DNA from: CADEDH01 sp041394285
Lineage (GTDB): Bacteria > Actinomycetota > Acidimicrobiia > Acidimicrobiales > SZUA-35
DNA: 64,000 nt
Direction: 5' to 3'
Assembly: GCA_041394285.1 (NCBI GenBank)
Contig: JAWKIL010000009.1
Coordinates: 124,001-188,000 of the forward strand
Positions 52,603-62,735 of this stretch are shown here, piece after piece (positions within the stretch are counted from its first letter, which is position 1; each line of letters begins with the position of its first letter). Below the pieces are notes generated by a model. That model was not told where the DNA came from. It did no database searches and saw only the letters and a list, made by a program, of their open reading frames with translations. Both the position numbers and the translations under genes were made by a program.

Positions 52603-52706
52603 CCGTCCGGTTGGGCAAACTCGCCCCGGAGAGCGGCGGGCGACCGGGCCCCCACCGCTGCCGCAGGTACTCTCGGCCCCGAGGAAACCAGGAGGGTCGG
52701 GGCCGG

Positions 52707-52859
52707 ATGACACATCGAGCGGACTACGTGAAACCGGCTATGATCATGCGCGGCGTGATGGCGTCGTTGACGTTGGGTTCTCCCGGCAGCGACGACGTGG
52801 GGGGCAGGCCAAAGTCGAAGCCGATGTCGCCGGGCAGGTCCCGGACCATGCGGCACTGA
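52707..52859 (+). CDS. RiPP precursor 2 with lasso-type leader
   Basis: A 50-residue peptide. The leader YVKPAMIMRGVMASLT (residues 7-22) has the pattern YxxPxMxxxGxxxxxT. The segment ASLTLGSPGSDDVGG matches precursor 1 (ASLTLGKPGSDLG), and the tail GRPKSKPMSPGRSRTMRH is basic and unrelated to the Met-Thr core. An acidic residue (Asp30) falls at core position 7 if the core starts at Gly24. GGAGGG lies about 12 nt upstream, and a TACTCT hexamer at 52668-52673. It begins 104 bp after the kinase gene. Confidence 0.72.
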   Translation: MTHRADYVKPAMIMRGVMASLTLGSPGSDDVGGRPKSKPMSPGRSRTMRH

Positions 52860-52899
52860 TCCCGGAGACACGAGAGCGGGCGACGCTGTCCGTGTTCAC

Positions 52900-53250
52900 A
52901 TGTCCCCTCCGCCGCAGAACACGAGAGCAATGGGAACACAGAACCAGGAACAATATTTCACCATACCGGCATCAGTGGTGAGCCGAACGGTCGGCGACGA
53001 GCTGGTGCTCGTCGATCTCGACTCGGAGCGGTACTTCAGCCTGAACGCCACCGGTGCAACCATCTGGGAGGAGCTGGCTGCCGGCAGGTCCGCGGTCCAA
53101 GCCTTGAACCAGTTGACAGCCAAGTTCGACGTGACCGAGGAGATCGCCCGAGCCGATCTCGACGAGCTGGTCGAGGCGCTGGTGTCGTCCGGTCTTCTAT
53201 TCCCCGGGGAGCCGTACACGGCCGAGGGCGCCGATCAGGCGTCGCCCTGA
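52900..53250 (+). CDS. PqqD-family leader-recognition protein (lasso B1 type)
   Basis: A 116-residue protein whose core ASVVSRTVGDELVLVDL, followed by RYFSLNATGATIWEEL and ending ADLDELVEALVSSGLL, is a PqqD-like RRE domain. Such domains bind the leader peptide and present the core to the modifying enzymes. Two starts are possible, ATG at 52900 and ATG at 52930 (MGTQNQEQYF); neither has a strong ribosome-binding site. It ends inside the tail of the convergent acetyltransferase-like gene (16-bp overlap). Confidence 0.82.
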   Translation: MSPPPQNTRAMGTQNQEQYFTIPASVVSRTVGDELVLVDLDSERYFSLNATGATIWEELAAGRSAVQALNQLTAKFDVTEEIARADLDELVEALVSSGLLFPGEPYTAEGADQASP

Positions 53251-54379
53251 CCTCCGCCGCTCGGCGCACGTCGAGCGGCGGCCTTGTTGGCCCAGGCCCG
53301 CCCGGCGGCGACCCCCCGGTCGGCCGCTGTGCGGCCCCGCTCAGCCCAAGGCACCAGTCGTCCCCGCACCGTCGCCGGGTTGCGGGCCACGACGGTCATC
53401 AGCTCACGGCTGCCCGTACTCCAGCGTTGCTTGTACTCACCTGGCCCCCCCAGGAAGTCGTACTCCCTCAGCCCGGCGCCGACGGCCCAGGTCATCGCCA
53501 CCTCGGTCATGTACAGGCCGGGGCGGGCGGCGGCGTACGTCGGGTTCCAGCCGCCCTGCACACACCACATCTTGGTGTCGTAAACGAAGTCGTAGCGGGC
53601 CGCCGCCGGCTTCCCCTCGACCTCCAGCACCGACAGGTACAGCCGCTGGCGGGCGTGCAGCCGGCGGGCCACGGTGCGGTGGAAGCGGATCTTCTCCGGC
53701 GAGTCGAACGAGCTCCGCTCGGCCCAGCGGGCCCGGTGGAGATGCAGGAGCTCCTCGAAGCCCTCGTCCACGCCGAGCTCGGAGTCGATCACCCGGAGCC
53801 GGACGTCGCCGAGCCTCCCACCCGGTTCCGGGCCTGCTTCACCATCTCGGAAGTTTTGCTGCGCCCTCCAGGAGATTGCCGCCACGGTCGGGCAGGCTGG
53901 TGAACGGCGAGCTTCCAGTGGACACCTGCTCGACAGGGGCAGCCTCGCCGACAGCGCGGCCACGAGCTCGGCCGCAGCCCGGGAGTCGGTCAGACCCGTT
54001 GCATCACCAGCACGTCCCAGCTTCGGCGCAGGCGGCCCGTGAGCTCGTCGGCCACGGCCTCAGCCACGACGCGCTCGGCACCCTCGACGGCGACGACGTC
54101 GAGGTACTCACCACTCGTTGGCGCCTGGCCGGCGGGCACCAGGCGACGGATCGGCTGGCGCCCGGTGGCCGGCTGGATGGCCCAGGGGGCGGCACCGATC
54201 AGCTCGCCGTCACGGCGCACGACGAGGTTGACCAGCTCGTGGTCCGGCCCGAACACGTCGAGCCAGGGCTGGAGGAAGTCGGCGGTGAGAAAGACGCTGC
54301 GGTTGGCGCTGGCGGCGACGAGGCTGTCGTGCCGCTCGGAGAGCCTCGCTCCGATCGCTTCGCAGATCACCCTCCCCAC
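53235..54379 (-). pseudogene. Frameshifted CelD/GNAT-like acetyltransferase
   Basis: Coding-like stretches in different frames read as one CelD/FemAB-type protein: an N-terminal part from GTG 54379 (VICEAIGARLSERHDS to RSWDVLVMQRV), a middle part (VEQVSTGSSPFTSLPDRGGN, then TSEMVKQARNRVGG) and a C-terminal part (LGVDEGFEELLHLHRARWAE to GEYKQRWSTG). At least three shifts and a TGA at 53992-53990 must be bridged. TAGGGT lies 7 nt before the GTG, so the promoter is intact. CelD-like proteins are common in exopolysaccharide clusters. Decay and sequencing error are both possible. Confidence 0.5.
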
Positions 54380-54423
54380 GGCGGGCACCCTAGCAGCACG
54401 GCCGCGCCGCCGGGCCGGCGTGC

Positions 54424-54996
54424 TCAGCGTGCCGGCGCCGTGTGGGTGTGGTCGAGGTACCAGTCGAGCACGGGAGCGAGGTCGTGATAGCCGAGCTCCC
54501 GTGCCGCCACCAGCAGGTCGGTGAGCTCGCGACGAGCATCGGCACCGCCGAGGTACACCAGCACGAGCAGCGGGGCGAAGAACCCCGCGCTCGGCCACGA
54601 CGACACGTGGGGCCGCGTGGCCGGTGTGGCTCGCCGCAACAGCTCGAGCAGCTCCGGTGTGGCAGCCACCGGATCGTGCCGCATCATCGTCCACATGGCG
54701 GCCCGGAGCAGCCCCTCGGCGGGAGCCGTCCGGGGAGCCACGTCATGGGCCAACCGGACGATGGCGGCCACCAGCTCGATCAGGACCGGCGTGTCCTCGA
54801 TCTGGTCGAGCAACTGGTCGATCGGGGCCAGCACCACGTCGATCGGCTCGTTCGGTAGCTGCGGGGTGTCGATGGCGTGCAGGGAGGCGAGCAGCTGTCG
54901 AACGTCGGGCCGGCAGTCGAATCGGTCCCCCATGGCCTCAGCCAGGAATGCGGCCCCAAGGGCAAAGGGGTCTGCGGACTCGGGACCTTCGTCCAT
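54424..54996 (-). CDS. Hypothetical helical protein
   Basis: A 190-residue protein I do not recognise (MDEGPESADPFALGAAFLAE onward). It is rich in Leu, Ala and Asp, predicted to be helical, and has no signal peptide or membrane segment. Repeated LLEL-type stretches (DQLLDQIEDTPVLIEL, TPELLELLRRAT) suggest an armadillo-like or HEAT-like fold, which is inference only. TAGGCT lies 8 nt before the ATG. It sits between two broken genes but has an intact frame. Confidence 0.55.
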   Translation of the reverse strand: MDEGPESADPFALGAAFLAEAMGDRFDCRPDVRQLLASLHAIDTPQLPNEPIDVVLAPIDQLLDQIEDTPVLIELVAAIVRLAHDVAPRTAPAEGLLRAAMWTMMRHDPVAATPELLELLRRATPATRPHVSSWPSAGFFAPLLVLVYLGGADARRELTDLLVAARELGYHDLAPVLDWYLDHTHTAPAR

Positions 54997-55069
54997 CAGC
55001 GGCCAGCCTAGACCACCTACCGGAGCAGGTCCCACTGCTCTCGACGGGGCGTTGTACCCGCTACGGGCG

Positions 55070-55966
55070 TCATCGACGGGCCCGTACCGACCCCATTCCC
55101 CGCCGCAGGGTCACCAGCGCGACGCCGGCCAGCGCGACCCCCACCACCAGCGCGCCCAGCTGGACGTACCGCCCGCCTCGCCCCGACGGCGGATCGACGT
55201 CGATGAGCCCCCGCCTCCCGTCGGCCAGCGCCGAGGCCAGGAGGTCGACCGGGTTGTTGTCGTCCCCCTGCTGCACGACCACGGTGAGCACCGTCGACGG
55301 AATCGCCGCCGTGTCGCCTTTTGCCGCCACCACGACCTGGGCGAACAGGGCGGTCTGGTCGCCGCACCGGCGGTCACCGCCGGCATGCGATCCGGCCACG
55401 AGACCGTCGACCAGTGCCTGGGCGAGACCGCCGCCGGCCTCCCGTCTGCCCTCGAAGGCCTGCAGCGAGTCGACGACGACCTGCTCCGACGCCAGCAGGT
55501 TGCCCTGCACCGAGACGGCGTACCCCTGCCGCTGAGCGGCGACGGCCGGCAGCTCGTCGCCACTGAACGCCGCGACCTCGCCGGTGACGGATGCCACGGC
55601 CTGTTGGCGGGTCTGCCAGCTCTGATCGAAGGCCGGATCGGCCAACCCCTCCACGATGGCCGCCGGTGCCGCGCCGGCGTCCACGAGCTCCCGGATCCGA
55701 TCCGGGGCGTCGAGGTTCAGCTCGCCCTGGCTGACAGCAGCGGCCTCCCCGGGCATGACCGTAGCACCGGCACCAGCGGCTGAGCCGGATCACCCAGCAC
55801 CACCGCCGGCACGCACGAGGCCAAGGCGACACCTGTCTCCCCCGAGGCGGGGGTCGGTGGCCACGATCGACCAGGTTGCGTCGGCGCCCGACGCGGTGCC
55901 GAGCACGATCACGCCGGAAGCCACGGCGACCAGCAACGGGAGCGCACGGGTGGGGCGAACGACCAT
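55070..55966 (-). pseudogene. Frameshifted DUF1028 Ntn-hydrolase-like membrane protein
   Basis: The ATG at 55966 begins a signal or anchor (ALPLLVAVASGVIVLG) followed by DATWSIVATDP, the DUF1028 N-terminus. A five-C run near 55848 shifts the frame; the next frame reads SGETGVALASCVPAVVLGDP, and the third, from 55756, gives AAVSQGELNLDAP, AFDQSWQTRQQAVASVTG and GYAVSVQGNLLASEQVVVD, plus AGGDRRCGDQTALF, all typical of DUF1028. A C-terminal transmembrane helix (LGALVVGVALAGVALV) ends the protein. Two shifts are needed. The function of DUF1028 is unknown. Confidence 0.6.
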
Positions 55967-56023
55967 CCCCGGTAGTCTGCCCGCTCCGCGTACAGCGTGC
56001 GACCAGCGGAGGGACGGGTCACG

Positions 56024-56965
56024 ATGTCTACGCCCATACCGATCCTCGTCACCGGGGGCGCCGGCTTCATCGGCGCCAACCTCTGCCGACTTCTGGCTGG
56101 ATCCGGACGATACGCGGTCACGGTCCTGGATGATCTTTCCACCGGCGACACCCACAACCTGGACGACGTCGACGTCGATCTCGTGGTCGGCTCGATCCTC
56201 GACGTCGATCTCCTGGCCCGGGTGACCCCATCGGGCGGCCCGGTGATCCATCTGGCCGCTCTGGGGTCGGTTCCCCGGTCGGTCGCCGAACCGGTCTCGT
56301 CTCACGAAGCCAACGCCACCGGCACCCTGCGGGTCCTCGAGGCGTGCCGGGCAGCCGGCTCGTCGCAGCTGATCCTCGCCTCGTCGTCATCGGTCTACGG
56401 CGACAGCGATGCCCCGTCCAAGCATGAGCTGCTTCCCACCGCCCCCCGCAGCCCCTACGGGGCGTCGAAGCTCGCCGCCGAGGGGTACGCCCTGGCATAC
56501 CAGCGCACCTATGGGCTGGGGGTGCTGGCCTTCCGCTTCTTCAACGTCTTCGGGCCCCTCCAGTCGGCAGGCCACGCCTACGCCGCGGTGATCCCCAGCT
56601 TCGTCGACCGGGGCATGCGCGGCGAGCCCTTGATCGTGCACGGCGACGGCGAGCAGAGCCGGGACTTCACCTACGTGGGCACGGTGTGCGCCACGATCCT
56701 CGACGCCATCGAACGCGGCCTGACCTACGACGGCCCGGTGAACCTCGCCTTCGGTACCCAGATCCCGCTGCTCGAGGTGATCTCGCTCATCGAGCGGGAG
56801 CTCGGTCGGCCCCTGGCCCGGGAGCACGTCGAGTCCCGCGCCGGCGACATCCGGCACTCGAAGGCCGACCCCACCCGGCTCCGCTCGCTGTTTCCCGCGA
56901 TCGAGCCGGTCGGGATCGGCGCCGGCGTGGCCGAGACCGTCGCCTGGTTCCGCGGTCGGGGCTGA
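56024..56965 (+). CDS. NAD-dependent sugar epimerase/dehydratase
   Basis: A 313-residue short-chain dehydrogenase of the UDP-glucose 4-epimerase type. The Rossmann motif is ILVTGGAGFIGANLCRLLAG; LASSSSVYGDSDAP gives the catalytic Ser and SPYGASKLAAEGYA the Tyr-x3-Lys pair; FFNVFGPLQSAGHAYAAVIP and DFTYVGTVCATILDA are typical of nucleotide-sugar epimerases. The ATG at 56024 follows GGAGGG. It is probably part of the sugar-nucleotide supply for polysaccharide assembly genes downstream. Confidence 0.9.
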   Translation: MSTPIPILVTGGAGFIGANLCRLLAGSGRYAVTVLDDLSTGDTHNLDDVDVDLVVGSILDVDLLARVTPSGGPVIHLAALGSVPRSVAEPVSSHEANATGTLRVLEACRAAGSSQLILASSSSVYGDSDAPSKHELLPTAPRSPYGASKLAAEGYALAYQRTYGLGVLAFRFFNVFGPLQSAGHAYAAVIPSFVDRGMRGEPLIVHGDGEQSRDFTYVGTVCATILDAIERGLTYDGPVNLAFGTQIPLLEVISLIERELGRPLAREHVESRAGDIRHSKADPTRLRSLFPAIEPVGIGAGVAETVAWFRGRG

Positions 56966-56971
56966 TCGCCG

Positions 56972-57593
56972 TCAGCAGGGCCGAGCCGGCGCCCGGTCAC
57001 TGTGGTCCCCGGCGCGACGTCTCGGGTCACGACCGCTCCAGAGCCGACGATGGCCCCATCACCGATGCGCAGGCCCTGAAGGATGACCGCCCCGCTCCCG
57101 ACGAGCACCGAGTAGCCGATCGCGCACTCTCCGCCGACCTGGGCACCGGGGCCGACGGTCGAGTGGTCGCCGACGACGGTGTCGTGTCCCACCGTGGCGT
57201 TGTAGTTGACCAGCACGTGGGCACCGAGAGCGGCACCCCGCGAGATGGTGGCGTTGGGGAACACGACCGAGCCGTCCGGGATCGGGCCGGCCCCGAGCAG
57301 CACCGCCGACGGGTGGACGACGGCGGGTGCCGGCACCATGCCCAGCCCGACCAGGCGATGGGCGACCGCGCGTCGGGGCCCGGGGTAGCCGATCCCCACC
57401 AGGAACGCCGGTGCCCACCGCGGGGCGTCGCCGACGGCACCGCCCAGCTCCAGCCCCGTCGCCGCCAGCCGGGTCGGCTCGGGCTGCCTGTCGTCTACAA
57501 GCACACCGGGGTGCGCCCCAGAACACGGCACGCTTCAGCCAGCTCGCACCCGTACCCGCCGGCACCGGCGATCACGAACGGCGCAACCCCCAT
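56972..57593 (-). pseudogene. Frameshifted PglD/NeuD-like sugar O-acyltransferase
   Basis: An N-terminal Rossmann-like part (MGVAPFVIAGAGGYGCELAE, CRVLGRTPVC) from ATG 57593 is cut by a TAG unless one base is added near 57505; the next frame then reads VDDRQPEPTRLAATGLELGG and the left-handed beta-helix region (NATISRGAALGAHVLVNYNA, GHDTVVGDHSTVGPGAQVGG, VGSGAVILQGLRIGDGAIVG). A second shift near 56990 gives the usual ending APARPC and a TGA at 56974-56972. The family acetylates sugar amines in nucleotide-sugar pathways. It fits the epimerase/glycosyltransferase neighbourhood. Confidence 0.6.
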
Positions 57594-57697
57594 CACGTCC
57601 CTCCTGGGTCTCGACAGCGATCAGTATCGCGCTCAGCGCCCCGGTTCCCCCACGGGAGGTTGCCGACGATCGGCCGCCGGTGCTGTACCGTGGCGCG

Positions 57698-58963
57698 ATG
57701 GACAGCCGTGAGGGCGGCCGCCGAGGGGCGGTGGTCGCGGCGTCCGTTCACGGGTGGAGGCTGAGCGGGGTGATGACGAGCGGGCAGCACGGAGAGCGTA
57801 GGATCCGTTGCCTGTGGCTGACCAAGGGGCTGGGGCTCGGGGGCGTCGAGCGCCTGCTCGTGGACATGCTGCCGCTGGTGGACCACGACCGGTTCCAGGT
57901 CGACGTAGCGTACGTCCTGCCGTGGAAAGACAACCTGCGCGCCCCGCTCGAGGAGCTGGGGGCGACGGTGATCTGCCTCGGCCGGGGCGGTGCACGGTCG
58001 CCGCGCTGGGTGTGGGAGCTCCAGTCGCTGCTCCGACGGGGCCGGTACGACATCGTGCACTCCCATGCGCCGGTGCCCGGCTCGGCGGCGCGGGTGCTGG
58101 CAGGAAGCCGTGGGCCGGCCCTGATCCATACCGAGCACAACGTCTGGGACCGTTACCGGCCCCCCACCCGCATCGTCAACGCCCTGACGTTCAACCGCAA
58201 CGCCGCCGTGATCACCGTGTCCGACAAGGTGGCGTCGTCGATCCGTCCCGGGCCGGGCCGGCCACCGGTGGAGACCATCCACCACGGCACGGTGCTGGGA
58301 TCGGTCCGGACCTGCTCCGCCGACGAGCGTCGGCGGCGGCGGGCGGCCAACGGGCTGCCGCTCGACGCGCCGGTGCTCGCCAAGGTGGCAAACTTCACAC
58401 CGAAGAAAGACCATGCCACCCTGCTGCGGGCGCTGTCGGATCTGACGCGACACCCGCCGGTGCACCTGGCCCTGATCGGGAGCGGTCCGCTCGAGGCCGA
58501 CCTTCGACGGCAGGTCGACGAGCTGGGCATCGGCGACCGGGTGGCCTTTCTCGGCACCCGCGACGATGTGTTCGAGCTCCTCCCCCTCATGGACGGGTTC
58601 GTCCTGAGCTCCCAGTACGAAGGCTTCCCCATCTCGCTCATCGAGGCGATGGCCACTGGACTCCCCTGTGTGGCCACCACAGTCGGCGGCATCCCCGAGA
58701 TCATCGTCGACGGCACGAACGGCCTGCTGGTGCCCCCGGGCCGCCCCGACCAGCTCCGGGACGCCCTGGCCCGCATCGTCGACGATCCGGAACTGAGGGC
58801 CGATCTGGGGGCAGAGGCGAGACGCTGCGCCGAGGGCCTGGATCTGCGCCACGCCGTCGAGCGGACCCAGACCCTGTACGAATCCGCCCTGGCCCGCCGG
58901 CGGGCCGGGTGGCCGGCCCAGCGACAGTCAGCGACCGGTGACGCCGAGCAGCGGGCGAGATGA
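57698..58963 (+). CDS. GT4-family glycosyltransferase
   Basis: A 421-residue retaining glycosyltransferase with GT-B fold. The acceptor-side loop is LTKGLGLGGVERLLVDML; VHSHAPVPGSAARVL and HTEHNVWDRY follow. The donor site shows FVLSSQYEGFPISLIEAMAT (E-x7-E) and GLPCVATTVGGIPEII. TACCGT (57686-57691) lies 6 nt before the ATG at 57698. A second ATG at 57773 is possible. No membrane segment; likely active on a lipid-linked sugar at the inner face of the membrane, in the polysaccharide cluster. Confidence 0.88.
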   Translation: MDSREGGRRGAVVAASVHGWRLSGVMTSGQHGERRIRCLWLTKGLGLGGVERLLVDMLPLVDHDRFQVDVAYVLPWKDNLRAPLEELGATVICLGRGGARSPRWVWELQSLLRRGRYDIVHSHAPVPGSAARVLAGSRGPALIHTEHNVWDRYRPPTRIVNALTFNRNAAVITVSDKVASSIRPGPGRPPVETIHHGTVLGSVRTCSADERRRRRAANGLPLDAPVLAKVANFTPKKDHATLLRALSDLTRHPPVHLALIGSGPLEADLRRQVDELGIGDRVAFLGTRDDVFELLPLMDGFVLSSQYEGFPISLIEAMATGLPCVATTVGGIPEIIVDGTNGLLVPPGRPDQLRDALARIVDDPELRADLGAEARRCAEGLDLRHAVERTQTLYESALARRRAGWPAQRQSATGDAEQRAR

Positions 58964-59106
58964 AGCCCGCTGCAACGCACGCCGGTGGGCGTATTGCCCG
59001 GGCGGTGCAAAACGGAGGGGTGTAACCTCAAGCTTGTAGAGGGAGCGACGTGGCCCGGATCGGGGCCGTCGGAGCTTCCCGCAAGGGCAGGCTGGCGGAG
59101 GGTCCA

Positions 59107-61194
59107 GTGAATCTACAAGACGCCTTGGGCGTACTCTGGAGGCGGCGGTCCCTGATCCTCGCGGTCGCCGTGATCGGTGCCCTGGCTGTGTGGTTCTTCG
59201 GCCGCCCCGAGGGCTCGTCGGAGGACACGTACTCCGCTTCGGTGGCCATCACCGCTACGACCGCCACCGATGAGGTGAACCCGATCCCGCAGTACGCCTT
59301 CGTCGCCACCGACGCCACCGACATCGCAACCGAAACGGCGGCCGATGTCGCCGAGGCGTTCCCCGACGTGGGATACACGGCACTCCAGATTCAGCAGCGG
59401 GTGGAGGTCACCCCGATCGCCGACATCAGCGTCTTGACGATATCGGTGGAGAGAGAACCGTCTCCGGAGCTGGCGAGGCTGCTCGTCGAGCGCTTCGCCC
59501 GTCACCACATCGACTACGTTGCGGCGCAACGAGTGGCCGAGATCAACGACAACCTGAGCAGGCTCACCCTCCGGGAGCAGGGGCTGCGTGACGAGTTGGC
59601 GGCTCTCAACGACGACATGCGCCGCCCAATCACGCCTCACCCCGGCCGAGGTCAGCGCCGGCGTGTCGCCCGATCCGGTCAAGCAGACCGAGATCGACGT
59701 GGCGCTCGACTCGCTCTCGCGAGTGCTGGCCGAACGCGATTCGCTGCAGGAGGAGCTGGAGAAGGGAACGACCGAGCTCCGGGCGACGACCACCAACGTT
59801 CAGGCCGACCCCACCTCGGCCGCCCCACTGGGCCTAACCGCCCGACTGTTGCTGGCCATCGTGCTCGGCCTCACCTTCGGCTCGGGCCTCGCCCTCGGCC
59901 TCCACCGGTTCGACACCCGCCTCTACGGTCGCAAGGACGCAGAGGCGGCCTTCGGGCTGCCGGTGCTGGCGGAGATACCGAAGATCCACTGGTTGCGCCG
60001 CCGTTCATCGCAGCTGATCGCCCGATCGCATCCGGAGGCTCCGGCCTCCGAGGCGTACCGCCTCCTCCGGTCCAGCCTGGCCCAGGCCGCACGGCTGCTT
60101 CCCGGCGGCCCGGAGGCCTCCGAGCGGGTTGGCACCGTTGTGCTGGTCACCTCGGTGTCGGAAGGGGCGGGGAAGTCCTCGACCGTGGCGAATCTGGCGG
60201 TGGCCGCAGTAGACGCCCGCAAGCAGGTGCTGGTGGTGAGCGCCGATCTGCGCCAGCCCATGATCCACACCTACCTCGGGGCAGCGCCGGGCCCGGGGCT
60301 GACGGACGCTGTCGATCGCATCGAGGAGGACGGGATCGAGCGCGTCGAGTTCGTCGACTTCCTCGGAGCCACCACCGTTCGCGGCACGACGATCCTGCGC
60401 AGCGGCCATCCCGTCCCCATCCGGGCGAGCGGCTGGCTCTCGCACTGCCCCGATCGAGCAGGCCCGGCACCTCTTCGACCTCATCATTATCGACACGCCG
60501 GCGATGCTCCTCGGCAACGACGTGAACGAGATGATCGCCGGCGTGGACCTAGTCGTGCTCGTCGCCCGAGCCGGTTCGACCACCCTCGAGGAAGCCGAGT
60601 GGAGCCGGGAGACGACCGAACGCCTCCGGGCACCGGTGTGCGGCGTGGCGCTGATCGGTTCCAGCTCCGATCTCCACCGACGGATGAACCCGTTCTGGCG
60701 TTTGAGGTCCGCCGCCACCCGGAAGCTGGTCCGCCAGGCCATCCCGCCCGCTGAGGCGCCGTCGCCCACCCCGGACGCCGGGCCGCCGCCGACGGCTGCC
60801 GAACCGGCTTCCCCCGCGTCCCCTACCCTTCGCCGTTTCCCACGCCAGGCGGAGCCGATGTCCAGCGCTCGAGCTCGCCACGACCACGTTGCCGATCTGG
60901 CCGGTCGCTCCCGGCAACGCGGCGGCGGGCCCGGCGCCCAGCCCACCACTGCGGCCTACCAACCCCTACACGCAGCCGTCGCTGGCGGAGGTCAACGGCG
61001 ATCCGACCCATTCGATCTCGGCCAATGATCTGCTAGCCAGCCTCGGACTCGATCATCCCCGCACGCTGTCGCCCCAGTTCCAGGCCGACTGGCTGAAGGT
61101 GGTGGATGCCACGCTGCCACTGAAGGAGAGCAAGAACGGGCACGGCGAGCGGTCGGACGGCGATGAGTCAACCAGGCACCTCGGCGACAGCTGA
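59107..61194 (+). pseudogene. Frameshifted chain-length determinant/tyrosine-kinase protein
   Basis: From GTG 59107 (MNLQDALGVLWRRRSLILAV) a Wzz-type N-terminal region with a transmembrane helix reads to about 59620. A frame change continues to SAGVSPDPVKQTEIDVAL, a second helix (LLLAIVLGLTFGSGLALGL), and the BY-kinase domain TSVSEGAGKSSTVANLA (Walker A) and VLVVSADLRQP (A'). After a second shift near 60435, LFDLIIIDTPAMLLGNDVNE supplies Walker B. A third shift near 60850 leads to the C-terminal ISANDLLASLGLDHP. The whole would be about 700 residues. Such proteins set polymer length. GGAGGG precedes the chosen GTG. Confidence 0.6.
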
Positions 61195-62735
61195 GCGCAC
61201 CATCATCTGGCGGGGGCGGCCCTACGGCGGCCGGCCCTCCCGGCTGTCCGGACGGAGCGGGCCGCCGTTGCTGCGCCGGGCCAGCTCCCGGCCGATCACT
61301 CCGGCCCGCAGAAACGCGCTGATCCTGTGCGCCGTGGCCGGCGTCGTGCTCTACACCCTTCTTCGACTGGTACGCTGCGACCCATTCCTACGAGCGGTGG
61401 GGCGGCGTCTTCCTCGCTCCGCTCCTCTTCTTCGCCACCCTGCCGTTCCTGCAGCGGCTCCTCACCAAGGTGGAGCCCGACCCCAGGCTCCGAACGATCG
61501 TCATCGCCGGCCTGGCGGCCAAGCTGCTCGGCTCATTCGCCCGGTTCTTCTCCAATGAGTACGTGATCGGACACGCCGACGCCAGCCTCTACCACGACGT
61601 GGGCGTCGCCCTTGCCGGCGAGTTCCAGAAGTTCGTCTTCAGCGGGCCCTCGGTCAGCGTCTACCTGGACAGGGGGCCGGGCACGAACTTCATCCGAGCG
61701 GCCACCGGCGTCCTGTACCTGCTTATAGGGCCGACGATCACCGGTGGCTACGTGCTCTACTCGTATCTGTCCTACTGGGGGCTGTACCTGTTCTACCGGG
61801 CGCACCGCATCGCCATGCCCGACGGACTCCGCCGACGCTACGCCGCCCTGCTGTTCTTCATGCCTTCCATGGTGTTCTGGCCTTCGAGCATCGGCAAGGA
61901 GGCCTGGATGACCTTCGCTCTCGGGCTTGGCGCCTACGGTCTCGCCCGACTGCTCGACTACCGCCGCTACGGCTATCTGATGATCGCCCTCGGGGTGTCG
62001 GCGATGGGGCTGGTCCGACCGCACGTCGCTGCGATCTTCGCCGCCGCGCTCGCCGCCGGCTTCCTCTTGCGCCGATCAAGGGGACAGCCGGGGGCCGCAG
62101 CCCGCAAGCTCATCGGCCTGCTGCTTCTCACGGTGCTGGCCGGGATCCTCCTGGCCAAGCTGCAGTCGTTCTTCGGGATCACCGAGGGGTTGAACGCCCA
62201 GGAGGTGTTCGACGAGACGACCCGGCGTTCGAGCCAGGGCGGCTCGGAGTTCACACCGGTGCAGCCGAACTCCCCCCTCGGCCTGCCGTGGGCCATCGTC
62301 ACGGTGCTGTTCCGGCCGTTCGTCTTCGAGGCGAACTCGGCTGCGGCGCTCGCCTCGGCGGCGGAAGGCACGGTCTTCATGGCCTTCTTCGTCTGGAACG
62401 TCCCCCGGCTCGTCCGGCTACCGGCCCAGATGTTCCTTCGGGCGTACGTCGGATTCTCGGTGGTGTACACCCTGGTTTTCGTGTACGCCTTCTCGGCCAT
62501 CGCCAACTTCGGCATCCTGGTGCGCCAGCGCACCCAGCTGACCCCCATCGCGCTCATCGTCCTGACCGTGCCCTTGGAACGGTCGCCTCGGCGGGCTCTC
62601 GACCAGCGGGTGGCGACGAGACGCGCCGGCCGCCGCCGCTCGGCTGGCGCTGGCGCATCCGCCATCGGGCCGTCCTCGCCGGTCGACGAGGTAGGACCTG
62701 CTGTCGATCATCCGCCACGAGACGCCCTCACGTGA
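61163..62735 (+). CDS. Polymerase-like polytopic membrane protein, one frameshift
   Basis: Starts at MSQPGTSATAERT, overlapping the previous gene, and has a first hydrophobic segment (ALILCAVAGVVLYT) before the frame is lost near 61362. One added base gives FFDWYAATHSYERWGGVFLA, and the remainder has about ten hydrophobic segments with large loops (for example YVIGHADASLYHDVGVALAG). It resembles O-antigen or EPS polymerase-type and GT-C-type proteins in layout, but I see no diagnostic motif. Its last codons overlap the next gene's GTG as GTGA. Confidence 0.6.
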
